This document shows, piece by piece, positions 8,921 through 17,927 of a stretch of DNA of 64,000 bases (the first letter of the stretch is position 1; each line of letters opens with the position of its first letter). A program made the translations under genes and the position numbers. The DNA is from Rhizobium indicum. GTDB lineage: Bacteria; Pseudomonadota; Alphaproteobacteria; Rhizobiales; Rhizobiaceae. The notes beneath the pieces are model-generated. The model saw nothing but the letters and a program-made list of their open reading frames with translations, made no database searches and had not been told where the DNA came from. The stretch is taken from assembly GCF_005862305.2 (NCBI RefSeq), contig NZ_CP054021.1:1922001-1986000 (forward strand). Reading direction: 5' to 3'.

Positions 8921-10936
8921 ATGCGCGCTTCGGCGATCGACAGTCATGCCAGAACATTTCCTTCACGGAGTTGGGTTTTGAACAGCAAAGTTTCGTTCTC
9001 TGCGGCATCCAAGGATTACCAGATGGGCCGCTACACACAGTCCTTGGCGACGCTCAACCAGCTCATGGATATCCAGCAGGACGCCAAGACCTATGCGCTG
9101 CTGGCCAAGAACCTCGTGCAGCTCGGCTTCAAGGCCGATGCCGCGAAAGCCTATGGCCTGGCCGGCAATTGCGAAGGACCAAACGCCTACGAATACCAGA
9201 AACAGGCTGCCAAGCTGCATTACGAGACCGGCAGCGAGGACGATGCTCTGCTGATCGCCATGCGAAACCTCGCCAAGGCGCAGGAAGACCCGGAGCTCGC
9301 CTTCATCATCACCGCGATCTATCTGAAGCGCCAGCAGCGGGATATCATCCGCCCGTTCAAAACGGTGCTGTCGCAGAGCCAAAACCCCGATCATATGCGC
9401 CTGGCGGCCTTGCTTCTCAGCGACGATCTGAACGACCCAACCAACCAGAGCCTCTCGCGCAACCTTTTCAAGCGGTTTCCCGGCAATCTCGCATTCCGCT
9501 TCCTGCATCTGGTTTTCGCCCGCGAATTCAATGAGTTCGAAGAGGCCGGCAAACATCAGGCGGTGATCGACGCTGCACTCGCAAAGGGGGATATCGAGAT
9601 CCTGCGCAAGGACAATCCGTTCTATCACCTGCACTGGTGCGGCAACGAGGACTTCAACCGGTATGCGACGATCGGCTTCGCCCCCCTCAACCCGGAACGG
9701 GTGTCCTTCCGCCGCAGCCAGCCGCACAGCTGGTCGGACAAGATCCGGATCGGCTACATGTCATCGGACTTCTGGGATCGCCACGCGACGATGAAGCTCT
9801 TGCAGCGCATCCTGGAACTGCACGACAAGGACCGGTTCGATGTGACGCTGTTCTGCCATACGGACCCGGAGTTCCTGAAGCACAACGATACCGACCGCAA
9901 CCGCTGGGGCAGGATCGTCACAATTCACGGCTTCTCCGACCAGGCGATGCTGGAAGCGGTGCGCGAGCACAATATCGACATCATGGTCGACCTGAAGGGC
10001 CATACATCAGGCAGCCGCGCCACGGCCTTCAACTTGCCGCTGGCACCGGTGCATGTCGGCTGGCTCGGTTTTCCCGGCAGCACGGTCAATATCGACCTCG
10101 ATTATGTCATCGGCGACCATTCGGTATTGCCCGACGTGGCAAAGCCCTTCTATCATGAGAAGTTCTGCCGGCTGCCGGAGAGCTACCAGCCGAACGACCC
10201 GATGCATCGCCCGAAGCCCCGCCCCGTCACCCGCGAAAAGCTCGGCTTGCCGGAAGAGGCCTTCATCTTTGCGTCCTTCAACGGCAATCGCAAAATCACA
10301 CCGGAGACGATCGACAGCTGGTGCCGCATTCTCAAGCGTGCGCCAAACAGCGTGCTCTGGCTGATGGCAAATACGCCGCGCAACCAGGCGAACCTCTTGA
10401 AGCAATTCCAGACGGCCGGCATTTCGCCCAAGCGGATCATCTTCTGCCCGCGCGCGCCCTATGAAGAACATATCGACCGTCAGCAAGCAGCCGACCTCGG
10501 CATCGACACCTTCCCCGTCAACGGCCACACGACCACCTCGGAGCAGCTCTGGGGCGGCCTGCCAGTCCTGACCGTCAAAGGCACGAACTTCGCCTCACGC
10601 GTCAGCGAGAGCCTGCTCAGGGCCATCGACCTGCCCGATCTCGTCGCGCCCGACCTGCAGGCCTATGAGGATATGGCCGTCGAACTGGCTGAGAATCCCC
10701 GGCGGATCGCCGAATACAAGGCGCATCTCAAGGAGAAGCGTTATATCGCGCCGCTCTTCGATGCCGAACGGTTCTGCGACCATCTGGAGAAGGCCTATGA
10801 AGTCATGGCCGAGCGTGCCAAGCAGGGTCTCGCACCCGATCACATGGACATTCCGGCGCTGCCGCCGCGCACGGCGCCGTTCGCGGCGGAGAGGCTTTTC
10901 GACCGCTACAGCGTCGCGCGTCTTTCAGATGGGTAA
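8921..10936 (+). CDS. TPR/GT41-family (SPINDLY/OGT-like) protein O-glycosyltransferase, possible flagellin modifier
   Basis: The protein has about 671 residues from an ATG with GGGAGGA 7 bp upstream; a TTG at 8978 with GGAG is an alternative start. Residues about 35-240 are helical repeats of TPR type. From about 275 the GT41 catalytic region follows: IGYMSSDFWDRHAT (His288 at the place of the catalytic-site His of human OGT), VDLKGHTSGSR, LGFPGSTVNIDLDY, FASFNGNRKITPET (Lys of the UDP site) and NGHTTTSEQLWGG. Such enzymes move a sugar from a nucleotide sugar to Ser/Thr. It lies among flagellar genes but is transcribed the other way, so flagellin is a likely though unproven target. The last about ten residues are encoded by a palindromic repeat. 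Confidence 0.85.
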   Translation: MRASAIDSHARTFPSRSWVLNSKVSFSAASKDYQMGRYTQSLATLNQLMDIQQDAKTYALLAKNLVQLGFKADAAKAYGLAGNCEGPNAYEYQKQAAKLHYETGSEDDALLIAMRNLAKAQEDPELAFIITAIYLKRQQRDIIRPFKTVLSQSQNPDHMRLAALLLSDDLNDPTNQSLSRNLFKRFPGNLAFRFLHLVFAREFNEFEEAGKHQAVIDAALAKGDIEILRKDNPFYHLHWCGNEDFNRYATIGFAPLNPERVSFRRSQPHSWSDKIRIGYMSSDFWDRHATMKLLQRILELHDKDRFDVTLFCHTDPEFLKHNDTDRNRWGRIVTIHGFSDQAMLEAVREHNIDIMVDLKGHTSGSRATAFNLPLAPVHVGWLGFPGSTVNIDLDYVIGDHSVLPDVAKPFYHEKFCRLPESYQPNDPMHRPKPRPVTREKLGLPEEAFIFASFNGNRKITPETIDSWCRILKRAPNSVLWLMANTPRNQANLLKQFQTAGISPKRIIFCPRAPYEEHIDRQQAADLGIDTFPVNGHTTTSEQLWGGLPVLTVKGTNFASRVSESLLRAIDLPDLVAPDLQAYEDMAVELAENPRRIAEYKAHLKEKRYIAPLFDAERFCDHLEKAYEVMAERAKQGLAPDHMDIPALPPRTAPFAAERLFDRYSVARLSDG

Positions 10937-10970
10937 AGGACGCTGTAGCACTTTGAATTGTTGCATAATG
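10905..10970 (+). repeat. Second-family palindromic repeat, overlapping the glycosyltransferase stop codon
   Basis: CTACAGCGTCGCGCGTC and GGACGCTGTAG form the outer stem, followed by CACTTTGAATTGTTGCATAATG. The same block order occurs at 17.2, 40.3, 45.7 and 55.4 kb. Here the left half is translated as the C-terminus of the glycosyltransferase and the stop codon TAA is inside the element. Confidence 0.75.
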
Positions 10971-10971
10971 A

Positions 10972-11005
10972 AAGAACCCGCTGGAGCGATCCAGCGGGTG
11001 TTTTT
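10972..11005 (+). terminator. Terminator between convergent glycosyltransferase and fliP, possibly bidirectional
   Basis: A 9-bp stem (ACCCGCTGG/CCAGCGGGT) is followed on the plus strand by GTTTTTC and preceded by AAAGA, so it could stop transcription from both sides. Confidence 0.85.
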
Positions 11006-11032
11006 CATTGGTGAATATCAAGCGGTAGCCGG

Positions 11033-11770
11033 TCAGCTGAACGAGCGCACCAGGCTGCCGACGAGCAGGTTCCAGCCGTCGATCAGCACGAAGAAGAGAA
11101 TCTTGAAAGGCAGCGAGATCGAGGTCGGCGGCAGCATCATCATGCCCATCGCCATGGTGATGGTCGCGACGATGAGGTCGATGACGAGGAACGGCAGCAC
11201 GATGAGGAAGCCGATCTCGAAGCCGCGGCGAATCTCGGAAATCATGAAGGCCGGGATCAGCACGCGGTAGTCGATCGGATCGGTCGTCTGGATATTCTGT
11301 CCGCGTTCGCGCGCCAGATCGACAAAGAGCGCCAGATCCTTGTCGCGGGTATTGGCCGCCATGAAGGTGCGGAAGGGTTCGGCGATACGCTGGACCGCCT
11401 CGGTCTCGTTGATCTGATTGGCAAGCAGCGGCTGCACGCCGTTCTGCCAGGCCTGATCGAAGGTTGGCGACATGACGTAGAAGGTCATGAACAGCGACAG
11501 CGACAGGAGGATCATGTTGGAGGGCGTCGAGGAGAGGCCCATCCCTGAGCGCAGGATCGAGAAGGCGATGATGAAGCGCGGAAAGCTCGTCACCATGATC
11601 AGGATGCCCGGCGCGACCGAAAGAATGGTCAGCAGGCCGAATGTGCGGATGATCCAGGCGGCGACGGAGCCATCGACCGGCACGTTCAACAAGTCAGTCG
11701 GCAGCTGCTGTGCCACCGCCAGTTCCGGTACCGCCATCATGGCGGCAAGGAAAACTATGAGACGAATCAT
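11033..11770 (-). CDS. fliP: FliP, flagellar type III export gate protein
   Basis: The protein has 245 residues with an N-terminal signal-like hydrophobic segment and further membrane helices (about 45-75, 185-215 and the C-terminus). The family block APGILIMVTSFPRFIIAFSI is intact. FliP forms the export gate with FliQ, FliR and FlhB in the inner membrane inside the basal body. It overlaps fliL by ATGA and is last in the long flgF/fliI-to-fliP row; fliQ and fliR are not in the window. Confidence 0.97.
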   Translation of the reverse strand: MIRLIVFLAAMMAVPELAVAQQLPTDLLNVPVDGSVAAWIIRTFGLLTILSVAPGILIMVTSFPRFIIAFSILRSGMGLSSTPSNMILLSLSLFMTFYVMSPTFDQAWQNGVQPLLANQINETEAVQRIAEPFRTFMAANTRDKDLALFVDLARERGQNIQTTDPIDYRVLIPAFMISEIRRGFEIGFLIVLPFLVIDLIVATITMAMGMMMLPPTSISLPFKILFFVLIDGWNLLVGSLVRSFS

Positions 11771-12273
11771 TCGATGACAAATGTCCTGAACATGACCTTC
11801 GATACCCGCCCTTGCGAGCGAAGGTCAACACGTTCCTGTATGTCATCCTTGAGATATTGAAAGCCCCGCGGCCCCTCGATCTGCTGGAGGGAAACGGTCC
11901 TGATATAAGCGAGGATATCCTGGTGAATATCCTCGGAAACCTTGACATCCGGCGGCCCGTTGAACAGCAGCGCGACTTCGAGTCGCACCCAGTTTTCTGA
12001 GGGGTAGGCGAGGTTCGAGGTGATCGGCTCGAGCTGGACGACGTTGTTGGCCTCGGTCGAGATGCGCGCCAGGCCTTCCTCGGCCTTCTTCTTCGCCTCC
12101 TCATCCTTGGCCTGCTCGACCTCCTTGGCACCCTTGACGTTGGGCGCCACGATCGTGCCGACCGCCCAGCCGCCGCCGGCGCCGAGCAGGGTCAGGACGG
12201 CGATGCCGATGATCGTCATCAGCGAGCCGGATTTCTTCTGCGATTGACCTGCGCTTGCGTCTGGTTCTGCCAT
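11767..12273 (-). CDS. fliL: FliL, stator-associated basal body protein
   Basis: The protein has 168 residues. One membrane helix (about 19-40, TIIGIAVLTLLGAGGGWAVG) follows a short cytoplasmic tail. A charged Glu/Lys/Ala helix (about 50-75) precedes the conserved periplasmic domain (LEPITSNLAYPSENWVRLEVALLF, cut here to mark its start). FliL surrounds the MotAB stator and supports torque. The spacing to flgH is 12 bp and its stop overlaps fliP. Confidence 0.95.
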   Translation of the reverse strand: MAEPDASAGQSQKKSGSLMTIIGIAVLTLLGAGGGWAVGTIVAPNVKGAKEVEQAKDEEAKKKAEEGLARISTEANNVVQLEPITSNLAYPSENWVRLEVALLFNGPPDVKVSEDIHQDILAYIRTVSLQQIEGPRGFQYLKDDIQERVDLRSQGRVSKVMFRTFVIE

Positions 12274-12285
12274 CGTCGTTCAGCC

Positions 12286-13002
12286 TCAAAGCGGCGAGAA
12301 AAGATCGACGGCCTGCTGGCCGCGCGGAGGCTGCTGCACTTCCATCAGACGGCCGCGGCCGCCGTAGGAGATACGGGCTTCGGCGATCTTGTCGTAGGAG
12401 ATCTGGTTGTCGGCATTGACGTCCTGCGGACGAACGATACCGGCGACATTCAGGATGCGCAGCTCCTGGTTCAGGCGGACTTCCTGCGAGCCCGATATGA
12501 CGAGGTTGCCGTTTTCGAGAATACCGGTGACGACGGCGGCGACCAGAAGGGTGAGCTTATCGGTACGCTCGATCTTGCCCTTGCCGTCGGTGCTGGTGTC
12601 GGAGCCGTAAGTCAGGTCGGTCTTCGACTCGGGCGTCCAGCCGAAGATCTGGGCGTTGACATCCCAGTTCATGCCGCTCGAATTCGTGCGGCTGCGGTTG
12701 GTCTCGTTGTCGAAGGAGGCCTTGTCGTTGATCTGGATGTCGACGGTCAGGATGTCGCCGACGTTGAGCGCGCGCGCGTCCTTGAAGAGGGCAGCCTGCG
12801 AATCGCTCCACAGCGAATAGCCCTGCGCCACGGCGCGCGGCTGCTTCGGATAAAGCGCCATCTGTGGCGTCTGGCCGTAGGCGAGGCCGCTGCCGATCGG
12901 GCTCATGGCAGGCGCACGGCCGATCTCGCTGACCGCCGTCGGAGACTGGCAACCTGCAAGGAGTGCGAGGGCGGCGATCGCGGCCGGGAAACGCATATTC
13001 AT
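12286..13002 (-). CDS. flgH: FlgH, flagellar L-ring lipoprotein
   Basis: The protein has 238 residues with a lipoprotein signal peptide and lipobox LLAGC, so it is anchored in the outer membrane after lipidation of Cys18. The typical FlgH body follows (SLWSDSQAALFKDARALNVGDILTV region and ESKTDLTYGS). It forms the L ring around the rod. The start ATG overlaps the motE stop; a second ATG two codons later is possible. Confidence 0.96.
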   Translation of the reverse strand: MNMRFPAAIAALALLAGCQSPTAVSEIGRAPAMSPIGSGLAYGQTPQMALYPKQPRAVAQGYSLWSDSQAALFKDARALNVGDILTVDIQINDKASFDNETNRSRTNSSGMNWDVNAQIFGWTPESKTDLTYGSDTSTDGKGKIERTDKLTLLVAAVVTGILENGNLVISGSQEVRLNQELRILNVAGIVRPQDVNADNQISYDKIAEARISYGGRGRLMEVQQPPRGQQAVDLFSPL

Positions 13003-13541
13003 GAAGGATCCTTCGACGTATTGGGATCGGACGCACTGGCGATGACGCTGGCGATGACCGCGGCCTTCTCAGGGTCCATCTCGTTGAGGATGAGGCTCGA
13101 CTGACGCGGGCCGAGCCGCATGATCACGGCGGAGGCCACCTCGATCTTCATGTCCTGCAACTGAAGTGCGGCCGCATCCGGCTTCATCTTCCTGTAGATT
13201 TCGGTGAGGCCGGCTTCCGCCTGCTTCAGGAAATCGTCACGCCGCTTCAGCCAGTCCTGGTATTCGGCCTTGCGCTTGTCCATTTCTTCCATGCGGGCGT
13301 CGATGTCGGCGCGAAGCTTTTCCAGTTCCTGCTTCTGCAGGAGGTAACGCTGGTCGCGGGCGGGCTCGGCGATGTTGGTGCAGAACTGCTTGATTTCATC
13401 CTGCGAGGTGATGTCGCCTGCCGGCGCATGTTCCTGCGCGAAGGCGCTGGGGATCGACAGAAGGACGAGGCCTGCGGCCGGCAGCGCCAGCCGGCGCAGC
13501 AATTGCAGAACCGTCATGTCGGGGTTGATGATATCAATCAT
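12999..13541 (-). CDS. motE: MotE, chaperone for periplasmic MotC
   Basis: The protein has 180 residues with an N-terminal signal peptide ending near AFAQE (an ATG at 13517 would shorten the tail before it). Most of the mature protein is a charged coiled coil (about 60-130, QKQELEKLRADIDARMEEMD). In S. meliloti the equivalent gene between flgI and flgH was shown to encode the dedicated chaperone of MotC; gene position and architecture match here. It overlaps flgI and flgH by 4 bp each. The C-terminal part with MKPDAAALQL and LGPRQSSLILNEMDP resembles the MgtE-N-like fold seen in such proteins. Confidence 0.9.
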   Translation of the reverse strand: MIDIINPDMTVLQLLRRLALPAAGLVLLSIPSAFAQEHAPAGDITSQDEIKQFCTNIAEPARDQRYLLQKQELEKLRADIDARMEEMDKRKAEYQDWLKRRDDFLKQAEAGLTEIYRKMKPDAAALQLQDMKIEVASAVIMRLGPRQSSLILNEMDPEKAAVIASVIASASDPNTSKDPS

Positions 13542-14659
13542 TGCAGCACAAGCTCCGCCTGCAGGGCGCCTGCCGACTTGATGCCTTGGAGAATGGCGAT
13601 GATGCCATCCGGTTTCACACCGATATTGTTGAGGCCGGCGACAAGGGTCCTGAGATCTGGACCATCGATGATGGCGACGCGCCCGCCGGTCTGCTCGGCC
13701 GCGATATCGGTCTGCGGCTGGACGGCGGTCCGGCCGCGCGAGAAGGGTTCGGGCTGGATGATCTGCGGCGTCTCGGTGACCTGGACAGTCAAGGTACCGT
13801 AGCTGACGGCGACCGGCGAGACGCGGACGTCGGAGCCGATGACGATCGTTCCAGTGCGCTCGTTGATGACCACCTTGGCCGGCGTATCGGTTTCGACGAT
13901 GAGATTTTCGACATCGGCCATCAACCGGGTGAGATCGGCCGCGCGCGGCTTCTGGATCACGACTTCCTGCGAATCCTTGGCTTCGGCGACGGGGCCGCCG
14001 AAGCGCGCCGAGGCATAACCGTTGACGATGTCGGCGATACGGATCGCCGTCGAGAAGTCTGGGTTGCGCAGCTGCAGGACGAGATTGACCGAATCCTTGA
14101 AGCGGGACGGCAGTTCGCGTTCGATGATCGCGCCGCCGGGCACGCGGCCTGCGGTGGTGACGCCTTCGGTCACGGTCGCCGCCTGGCCCTGTGCCTGGAA
14201 ACCGGAGACGATGACGGCGCCCTGCGCAACGGCGTAGATCTGGCCGTCGGCGCCGGAAAGCGAGGTCATGACGAGCGTGCCGCCGCGCAGCGACGTCGCG
14301 TCGCCGAGCGAGCTCACCGTCACGTCGATACGGCTGCCAGGACTTGCGAAGGGCGGCAGGTTGGCGGTGACCATCACGGCCGCAGTGTTCTTGGCGTTGG
14401 ACTGACCGCCCTGCGTCGAGATGCCGAGATTCTGCAGCATCGCCCGCATCGACTGCTCGGTGAAGGGCGAGGCACGGAAGCCGTCGCCGGTTCCCTGCAG
14501 GCCGACGATCAGACCATATCCGATCAGCTGGTTGTCGCGACCGGCCTGAAGGGAGGCGATGTCCTTGATGCGGGAGGTCAGCGCCCAGGCGGGCGCGACA
14601 TCAGCCAAACTCATGGCGAGAACCGCGACAAGGGTGACGAAACGGAAGAACAATTTCAT
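13538..14659 (-). CDS. flgI: FlgI, flagellar P-ring protein
   Basis: The chosen start gives 373 residues, the usual FlgI length, with a signal peptide (MKLFFRFVTLVAVLAMSLADV) cleaved near ALT. The family start SRIKDIASLQAGRDNQLIGY is immediately recognisable. FlgI is secreted by Sec and polymerises around the rod in the peptidoglycan layer with FlgA as chaperone. A longer frame reaching into flgA is antisense-free but spurious, since the true ATG overlaps the flgA stop by 4 bp. Confidence 0.97.
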   Translation of the reverse strand: MKLFFRFVTLVAVLAMSLADVAPAWALTSRIKDIASLQAGRDNQLIGYGLIVGLQGTGDGFRASPFTEQSMRAMLQNLGISTQGGQSNAKNTAAVMVTANLPPFASPGSRIDVTVSSLGDATSLRGGTLVMTSLSGADGQIYAVAQGAVIVSGFQAQGQAATVTEGVTTAGRVPGGAIIERELPSRFKDSVNLVLQLRNPDFSTAIRIADIVNGYASARFGGPVAEAKDSQEVVIQKPRAADLTRLMADVENLIVETDTPAKVVINERTGTIVIGSDVRVSPVAVSYGTLTVQVTETPQIIQPEPFSRGRTAVQPQTDIAAEQTGGRVAIIDGPDLRTLVAGLNNIGVKPDGIIAILQGIKSAGALQAELVLQ

Positions 14660-15138
14660 TTTGCCCTCACATGGACCGTGCCGTCCGCAAGCACCGTGCC
14701 GCTGACGATGACGCCGGAGTCCATATTGCGTGCGCGGACGACCTGCCCGATCGTGCCGTCTTCGAGCGGCGTGCCGGCGGCGGAGATTGTCATCGCGCCG
14801 AGCGATAAGACCAGGCGGATCGAAGAGCCGCGCGTCACCGTATAGGCCTCGCGCAGACCCGAAACCGAAATCGTGCGGCCCGGCAACAGCGTGCGCTTGG
14901 AAACCATGCCTTCGACCTGGGAAATGGATTTGGCATAATCGCCGGCGAGGTTGGGGTTGGTGACCTCGACCTCCTGAAGCTGGCTCGACGACAATGTGTC
15001 GCCGGGGTAGATGATCGTCGTCGGGACGACGGCATAACCCATGCCGGCGTCCACGTCCGCGGGCAAGAAAATGCCCGCGACTGCGATCGTGGCTGCCGCC
15101 ACCCATCCTGAGATGTGTCCTGCCCGGCAAAACATCAT
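14656..15138 (-). CDS. flgA: FlgA, P-ring assembly chaperone
   Basis: The protein has 160 residues with a signal peptide (AAATIAVAGIFLPADVDA). The periplasmic SAF-type domain starts with VVPTTIIYPGDTLSSSQL and ends with ARNMDSGVIVSGTVLADGTV. Rhizobial FlgA is short, with only the C-terminal SAF part of the enteric protein. It lies between flgG and flgI, and overlaps flgI. Confidence 0.94.
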   Translation of the reverse strand: MMFCRAGHISGWVAAATIAVAGIFLPADVDAGMGYAVVPTTIIYPGDTLSSSQLQEVEVTNPNLAGDYAKSISQVEGMVSKRTLLPGRTISVSGLREAYTVTRGSSIRLVLSLGAMTISAAGTPLEDGTIGQVVRARNMDSGVIVSGTVLADGTVHVRAK

Positions 15139-15154
15139 GTTTCGGCCCTTCCCT

Positions 15155-15943
15155 TTACTTCAGGTTCTTGCTGACGATGGAGGCCATTTCATCAGCGGTG
15201 GTGATCACCTTGGAATTCATTTCGTAAGCGCGCTGGGCCGAGATCAGCTCGGTGATTTCCTTCACCGGGTCGACGTTCGAAGATTCCAGGTAACCCTGCT
15301 TCATGTAGGCGAAACCTTCCTCGTCAGGATTGCCGATGACGGCTTCGCCGGAGGCCGGCGTTTCCTGGAAGAGATTGTCGCCGAGCGGCTGGAGACCCGC
15401 CTCGTTGACGAAGTCGGCAAGGGTCAACTGGCCGAGCTCGGTTGCCTCCGTCGCCCCCGGCAGCTTGGCCGAGACCTGGCCGGAGCGGCTGATCGTCAGT
15501 TCGGTCGAGCCCGTCGGAATGGTGATGCCGGGAAGGACCTCGTAGCCGTCGATGGTGACGAGCTGGCCCTGGTCGTTTTTATTGAAGGCGCCGGCGCGGC
15601 TGTAAAGCGTCGTACCGTCGGTCGACTGGATCTGGAAGAAGCCCTTGCCGATCAGCGCCACGTCGAGATCGTTGCCGGTCTGGGTCAGTTCGCCCTGGAG
15701 ATGCAGGTTGCGGACCGCCGAAGTCTGGACGCCGAGACCGATATTGGCACCTTCCGGAACTACGGCCTGATTGGCGCGGTTGGCGACACCCTTGGCACGT
15801 TCAGTCTGGTAGAGAAGATCCGAGAATTCGGCGCGGGCGCGCTTGAAACCGGTCGTATTGATGTTCGCGATGTTATTCGCGATGACTTCCAGATTGGTCT
15901 GCTGGGCATCCATGCCCGTTGCTGCGATGGCGAGCGCTCTCAT
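15155..15943 (-). CDS. flgG: FlgG, distal rod protein
   Basis: The protein has 262 residues. The N-terminal rod/hook signature ([20 protein letters not shown], then [20 protein letters not shown]) and the C-terminal helix ([25 protein letters not shown]) are intact. It forms the distal rod, exported without a cleaved signal by the flagellar type III system. Gene order flgB-flgC-fliE-flgG-flgA-flgI is the usual rhizobial one. Confidence 0.97.
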   Translation of the reverse strand: MRALAIAATGMDAQQTNLEVIANNIANINTTGFKRARAEFSDLLYQTERAKGVANRANQAVVPEGANIGLGVQTSAVRNLHLQGELTQTGNDLDVALIGKGFFQIQSTDGTTLYSRAGAFNKNDQGQLVTIDGYEVLPGITIPTGSTELTISRSGQVSAKLPGATEATELGQLTLADFVNEAGLQPLGDNLFQETPASGEAVIGNPDEEGFAYMKQGYLESSNVDPVKEITELISAQRAYEMNSKVITTADEMASIVSKNLK

Positions 15944-15962
15944 GTGTTCGTCCTCAAATCAG

Positions 15963-16304
15963 TTACATCTGCATCTTGGTGACTTCGAGAAAGGCCGAGA
16001 CGACCTTGTCGCGGATGGCAATCGCGGTCTGCAGCGTCTGCTCGGCCTGGAGCATGGAATCGACGACTTCACGCGTCGTCGCCGTGCCCTTGATACCGGC
16101 AAAGGACATGCTTTCCGCACCCTTCAGGCTGGTGACCGCGTCGCTCGCCATGTTGCCCATGACAGAGGCGAAGCTCATGCCATTGGCCGCACCTGCGGCG
16201 CCCGACATGGTGGCGGCAGACGAGGAGGCGGAATTTTCGGTGTCGACGGCGCCGAGCGCACGGGTCATCGAAAGGTTGCTGACATTCTGGACGCTGCTGA
16301 TCAT
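15963..16304 (-). CDS. fliE: FliE, MS ring-rod junction protein
   Basis: The protein has 113 residues and the classic C-terminal FliE helix ([20 protein letters not shown], then [16 protein letters not shown]). FliE joins the FliF ring to the proximal rod and is the first rod protein exported. It begins 2 bp after the flgC stop. Confidence 0.95.
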   Translation of the reverse strand: MISSVQNVSNLSMTRALGAVDTENSASSSAATMSGAAGAANGMSFASVMGNMASDAVTSLKGAESMSFAGIKGTATTREVVDSMLQAEQTLQTAIAIRDKVVSAFLEVTKMQM

Positions 16305-16306
16305 TA

Positions 16307-16723
16307 TTATTGGCTCTTCAGGAGGTCGATCGTGGAGGAGATGAGATCGCGGGTCTGTTTGATGGTCTGCAGATTGGCGTCATACGAGCGGTTGGCTTCG
16401 CGCATGTCGGCCATCTCGACCAGGATATTGACGTTGGGCAGTTTGACGACGCCCTTCTGGTCCGCAGCCGGATTGCTGGGGTCGAATTCAGTGCTGAAGT
16501 CGCCTTCGTCGACGCCGACCTTCTTGACGCCGACAGTCTCGACGCCGTTGCTGCGATCCATCTGCTGGCCGAAGGTGATCGTCTTGCGGCGGTAGGGGTC
16601 GGCACCGGGCGTGTCGCCGGTCGAGCGGGCGTTGGCGATGTTTTCCGAAACGATGCGCAGGCGCGTCGACTGCGCCTCGAGCCCGGAACCGGCGATTTTC
16701 ATTGCTGCTGAAAGCGGATCCAT
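16307..16723 (-). CDS. flgC: FlgC, proximal rod protein
   Basis: The protein has 138 residues. The N-terminal rod motif ([20 protein letters not shown], then [21 protein letters not shown]) and the C-terminal [17 protein letters not shown] helix define FlgC. It is exported to build the proximal rod. Spacing to flgB is 4 bp. Confidence 0.96.
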   Translation of the reverse strand: MDPLSAAMKIAGSGLEAQSTRLRIVSENIANARSTGDTPGADPYRRKTITFGQQMDRSNGVETVGVKKVGVDEGDFSTEFDPSNPAADQKGVVKLPNVNILVEMADMREANRSYDANLQTIKQTRDLISSTIDLLKSQ

Positions 16724-16727
16724 GACT

Positions 16728-17120
16728 TTACCTCCTGACCGTCATCAACATCATGCGGTTGAAGGAACTGACCAGCGAGGTGTTCAGATCGTACTGGCGC
16801 TTGATATCGCCCGACTTGGAGAGCTCCTCGGCCAAACCGACCGTGTTGCCGGATTCCTGGACACCGATTTCCTGGTCGAGTGCGGCGTCCTTGACGTCGA
16901 TATCGCCGCTGTCGCTGAAATCGTTGCCGCTGAGATGCGCCGGATTGGTGCGCGCCATGTTGATATTGGCATTGTCGAGCACCGCATCAAAGGGCGTAAC
17001 GTCCTTGGCATGGAACTTCGGCGTATTGGCATTCGCGATGTTGCCGGCAACAACCTGCTGACGGATCGTCAGCCATTCCGCCTGCCGCGAAGCCAAGTCG
17101 AAAAGTTGGATCGGTTGCAT
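16728..17120 (-). CDS. flgB: FlgB, proximal rod protein
   Basis: The protein has 130 residues. It shows the flagellar rod motif [21 protein letters not shown] in the N-terminal part and a C-terminal helix with [18 protein letters not shown]. It starts the flgB-to-fliP block. The 260 bp between it and the upstream hypothetical gene hold a palindromic repeat but no clear promoter, so read-through from flgF-fliI and a local promoter are both possible. Confidence 0.95.
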   Translation of the reverse strand: MQPIQLFDLASRQAEWLTIRQQVVAGNIANANTPKFHAKDVTPFDAVLDNANINMARTNPAHLSGNDFSDSGDIDVKDAALDQEIGVQESGNTVGLAEELSKSGDIKRQYDLNTSLVSSFNRMMLMTVRR

Positions 17121-17224
17121 GAGAACTCTCCGTTTTTACTGTCCCGAACCTAGTGCGGTAATCTTGCGTGGGACTTACGGGGAATTCAGGCTTCGAGGCG
17201 GTTTTCGGCGAAGGCCGCCGCTTT

Positions 17225-17315
17225 GACAGCGCCGCGCGTCTTTCGGACGCGCAAGGACGCTGTAACTCTTTGAATTGCTGCGTCATTCCATAAATCGGAA
17301 TGGATCTAAGGAATC
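17225..17315 (+). repeat. Second-family palindromic repeat upstream of flgB
   Basis: GACAGCGCCGCGCGTC and GACGCGC...GGACGCTGTAAC form nested stems, followed by TCTTTGAATTGCTGCGTCATTCC and a second small palindrome ATTCCATAAATCGGAAT. The order matches the complete copy at 55.4 kb. Confidence 0.75.
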
Positions 17316-17382
17316 GCGCAGAAAAAAGGGCTCCGGCCGATTCGCGGCGGAGCCCTGTTGCCTTTGGCGTTTGCGGACAGGT

Positions 17383-17925
17383 TCAATTGTTCTGGTAGAT
17401 CTCGCCCTTGGAGGTGACGATCACCCATTTGCCGTCGCGCTGCTCGAGTGTCGCAAGGCGGCTTTCGTCGGGCAGGATCGAGCCGATGCGCACTACATAC
17501 ATGCCCGAGGGATCCTCGATCAGCGCCCGGCCGTTGGAAACATGCAGCAGACGGAAGGAAGACTTTCCGGGGAAAGGCTGATCTTCCTGTATGGCGCGGC
17601 CAGCGCGCTCCTTGCCGAGATCGGAGACCGTCGCCGTCGTCAGCGGATCGATCGGCGGGGCCTTCTTGTCCGCCTCGTTCTTGTTGACCATGGCAAGCGG
17701 CGAGACGCTGAAAACGTTGCGGGCCGGCCAATCCGGCAGTTCACGCGAATTCTCGCTGGCGGCGACATTGATGCCGAATTTGTCCGCGTTGAAGAAGACG
17801 TACCAGGGAAAGAAGGCGGAGGCGCCGGCAAGTGCCAGGCCGGAGAAGGTCAGAAACCGATCCAGGATGGCGGCTTTCCTGCGCTGCTTCAGGGAAGCGA
17901 TACGTTCGTCGTCGAAATCAGCCAC
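17383..17925 (-). CDS. Hypothetical flagellar-operon membrane protein after fliI
   Basis: The protein has 180 residues. A basic cytoplasmic start (about 1-22) precedes one membrane helix (about 24-46, FLTFSGLALAGASAFFPWYVFF). The periplasmic remainder has a Pro/Lys linker and a small beta-rich end (LLHVSNGRALIEDPSGMYVVRIGS). It starts 2 bp after the fliI stop, inside the flagellar row, where a protein of this layout is also found in other rhizobia. It is probably a basal-body or assembly factor, but I know no assigned function. Confidence 0.75.
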   Translation of the reverse strand: MADFDDERIASLKQRRKAAILDRFLTFSGLALAGASAFFPWYVFFNADKFGINVAASENSRELPDWPARNVFSVSPLAMVNKNEADKKAPPIDPLTTATVSDLGKERAGRAIQEDQPFPGKSSFRLLHVSNGRALIEDPSGMYVVRIGSILPDESRLATLEQRDGKWVIVTSKGEIYQNN

Positions 17926-17927
17926 GT

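Noticed and set aside
14660..15130. N-terminal extension of FlgI across flgA
   Set aside because: FlgI needs its signal peptide, which starts at 14659; the extension is flgA read in another frame.
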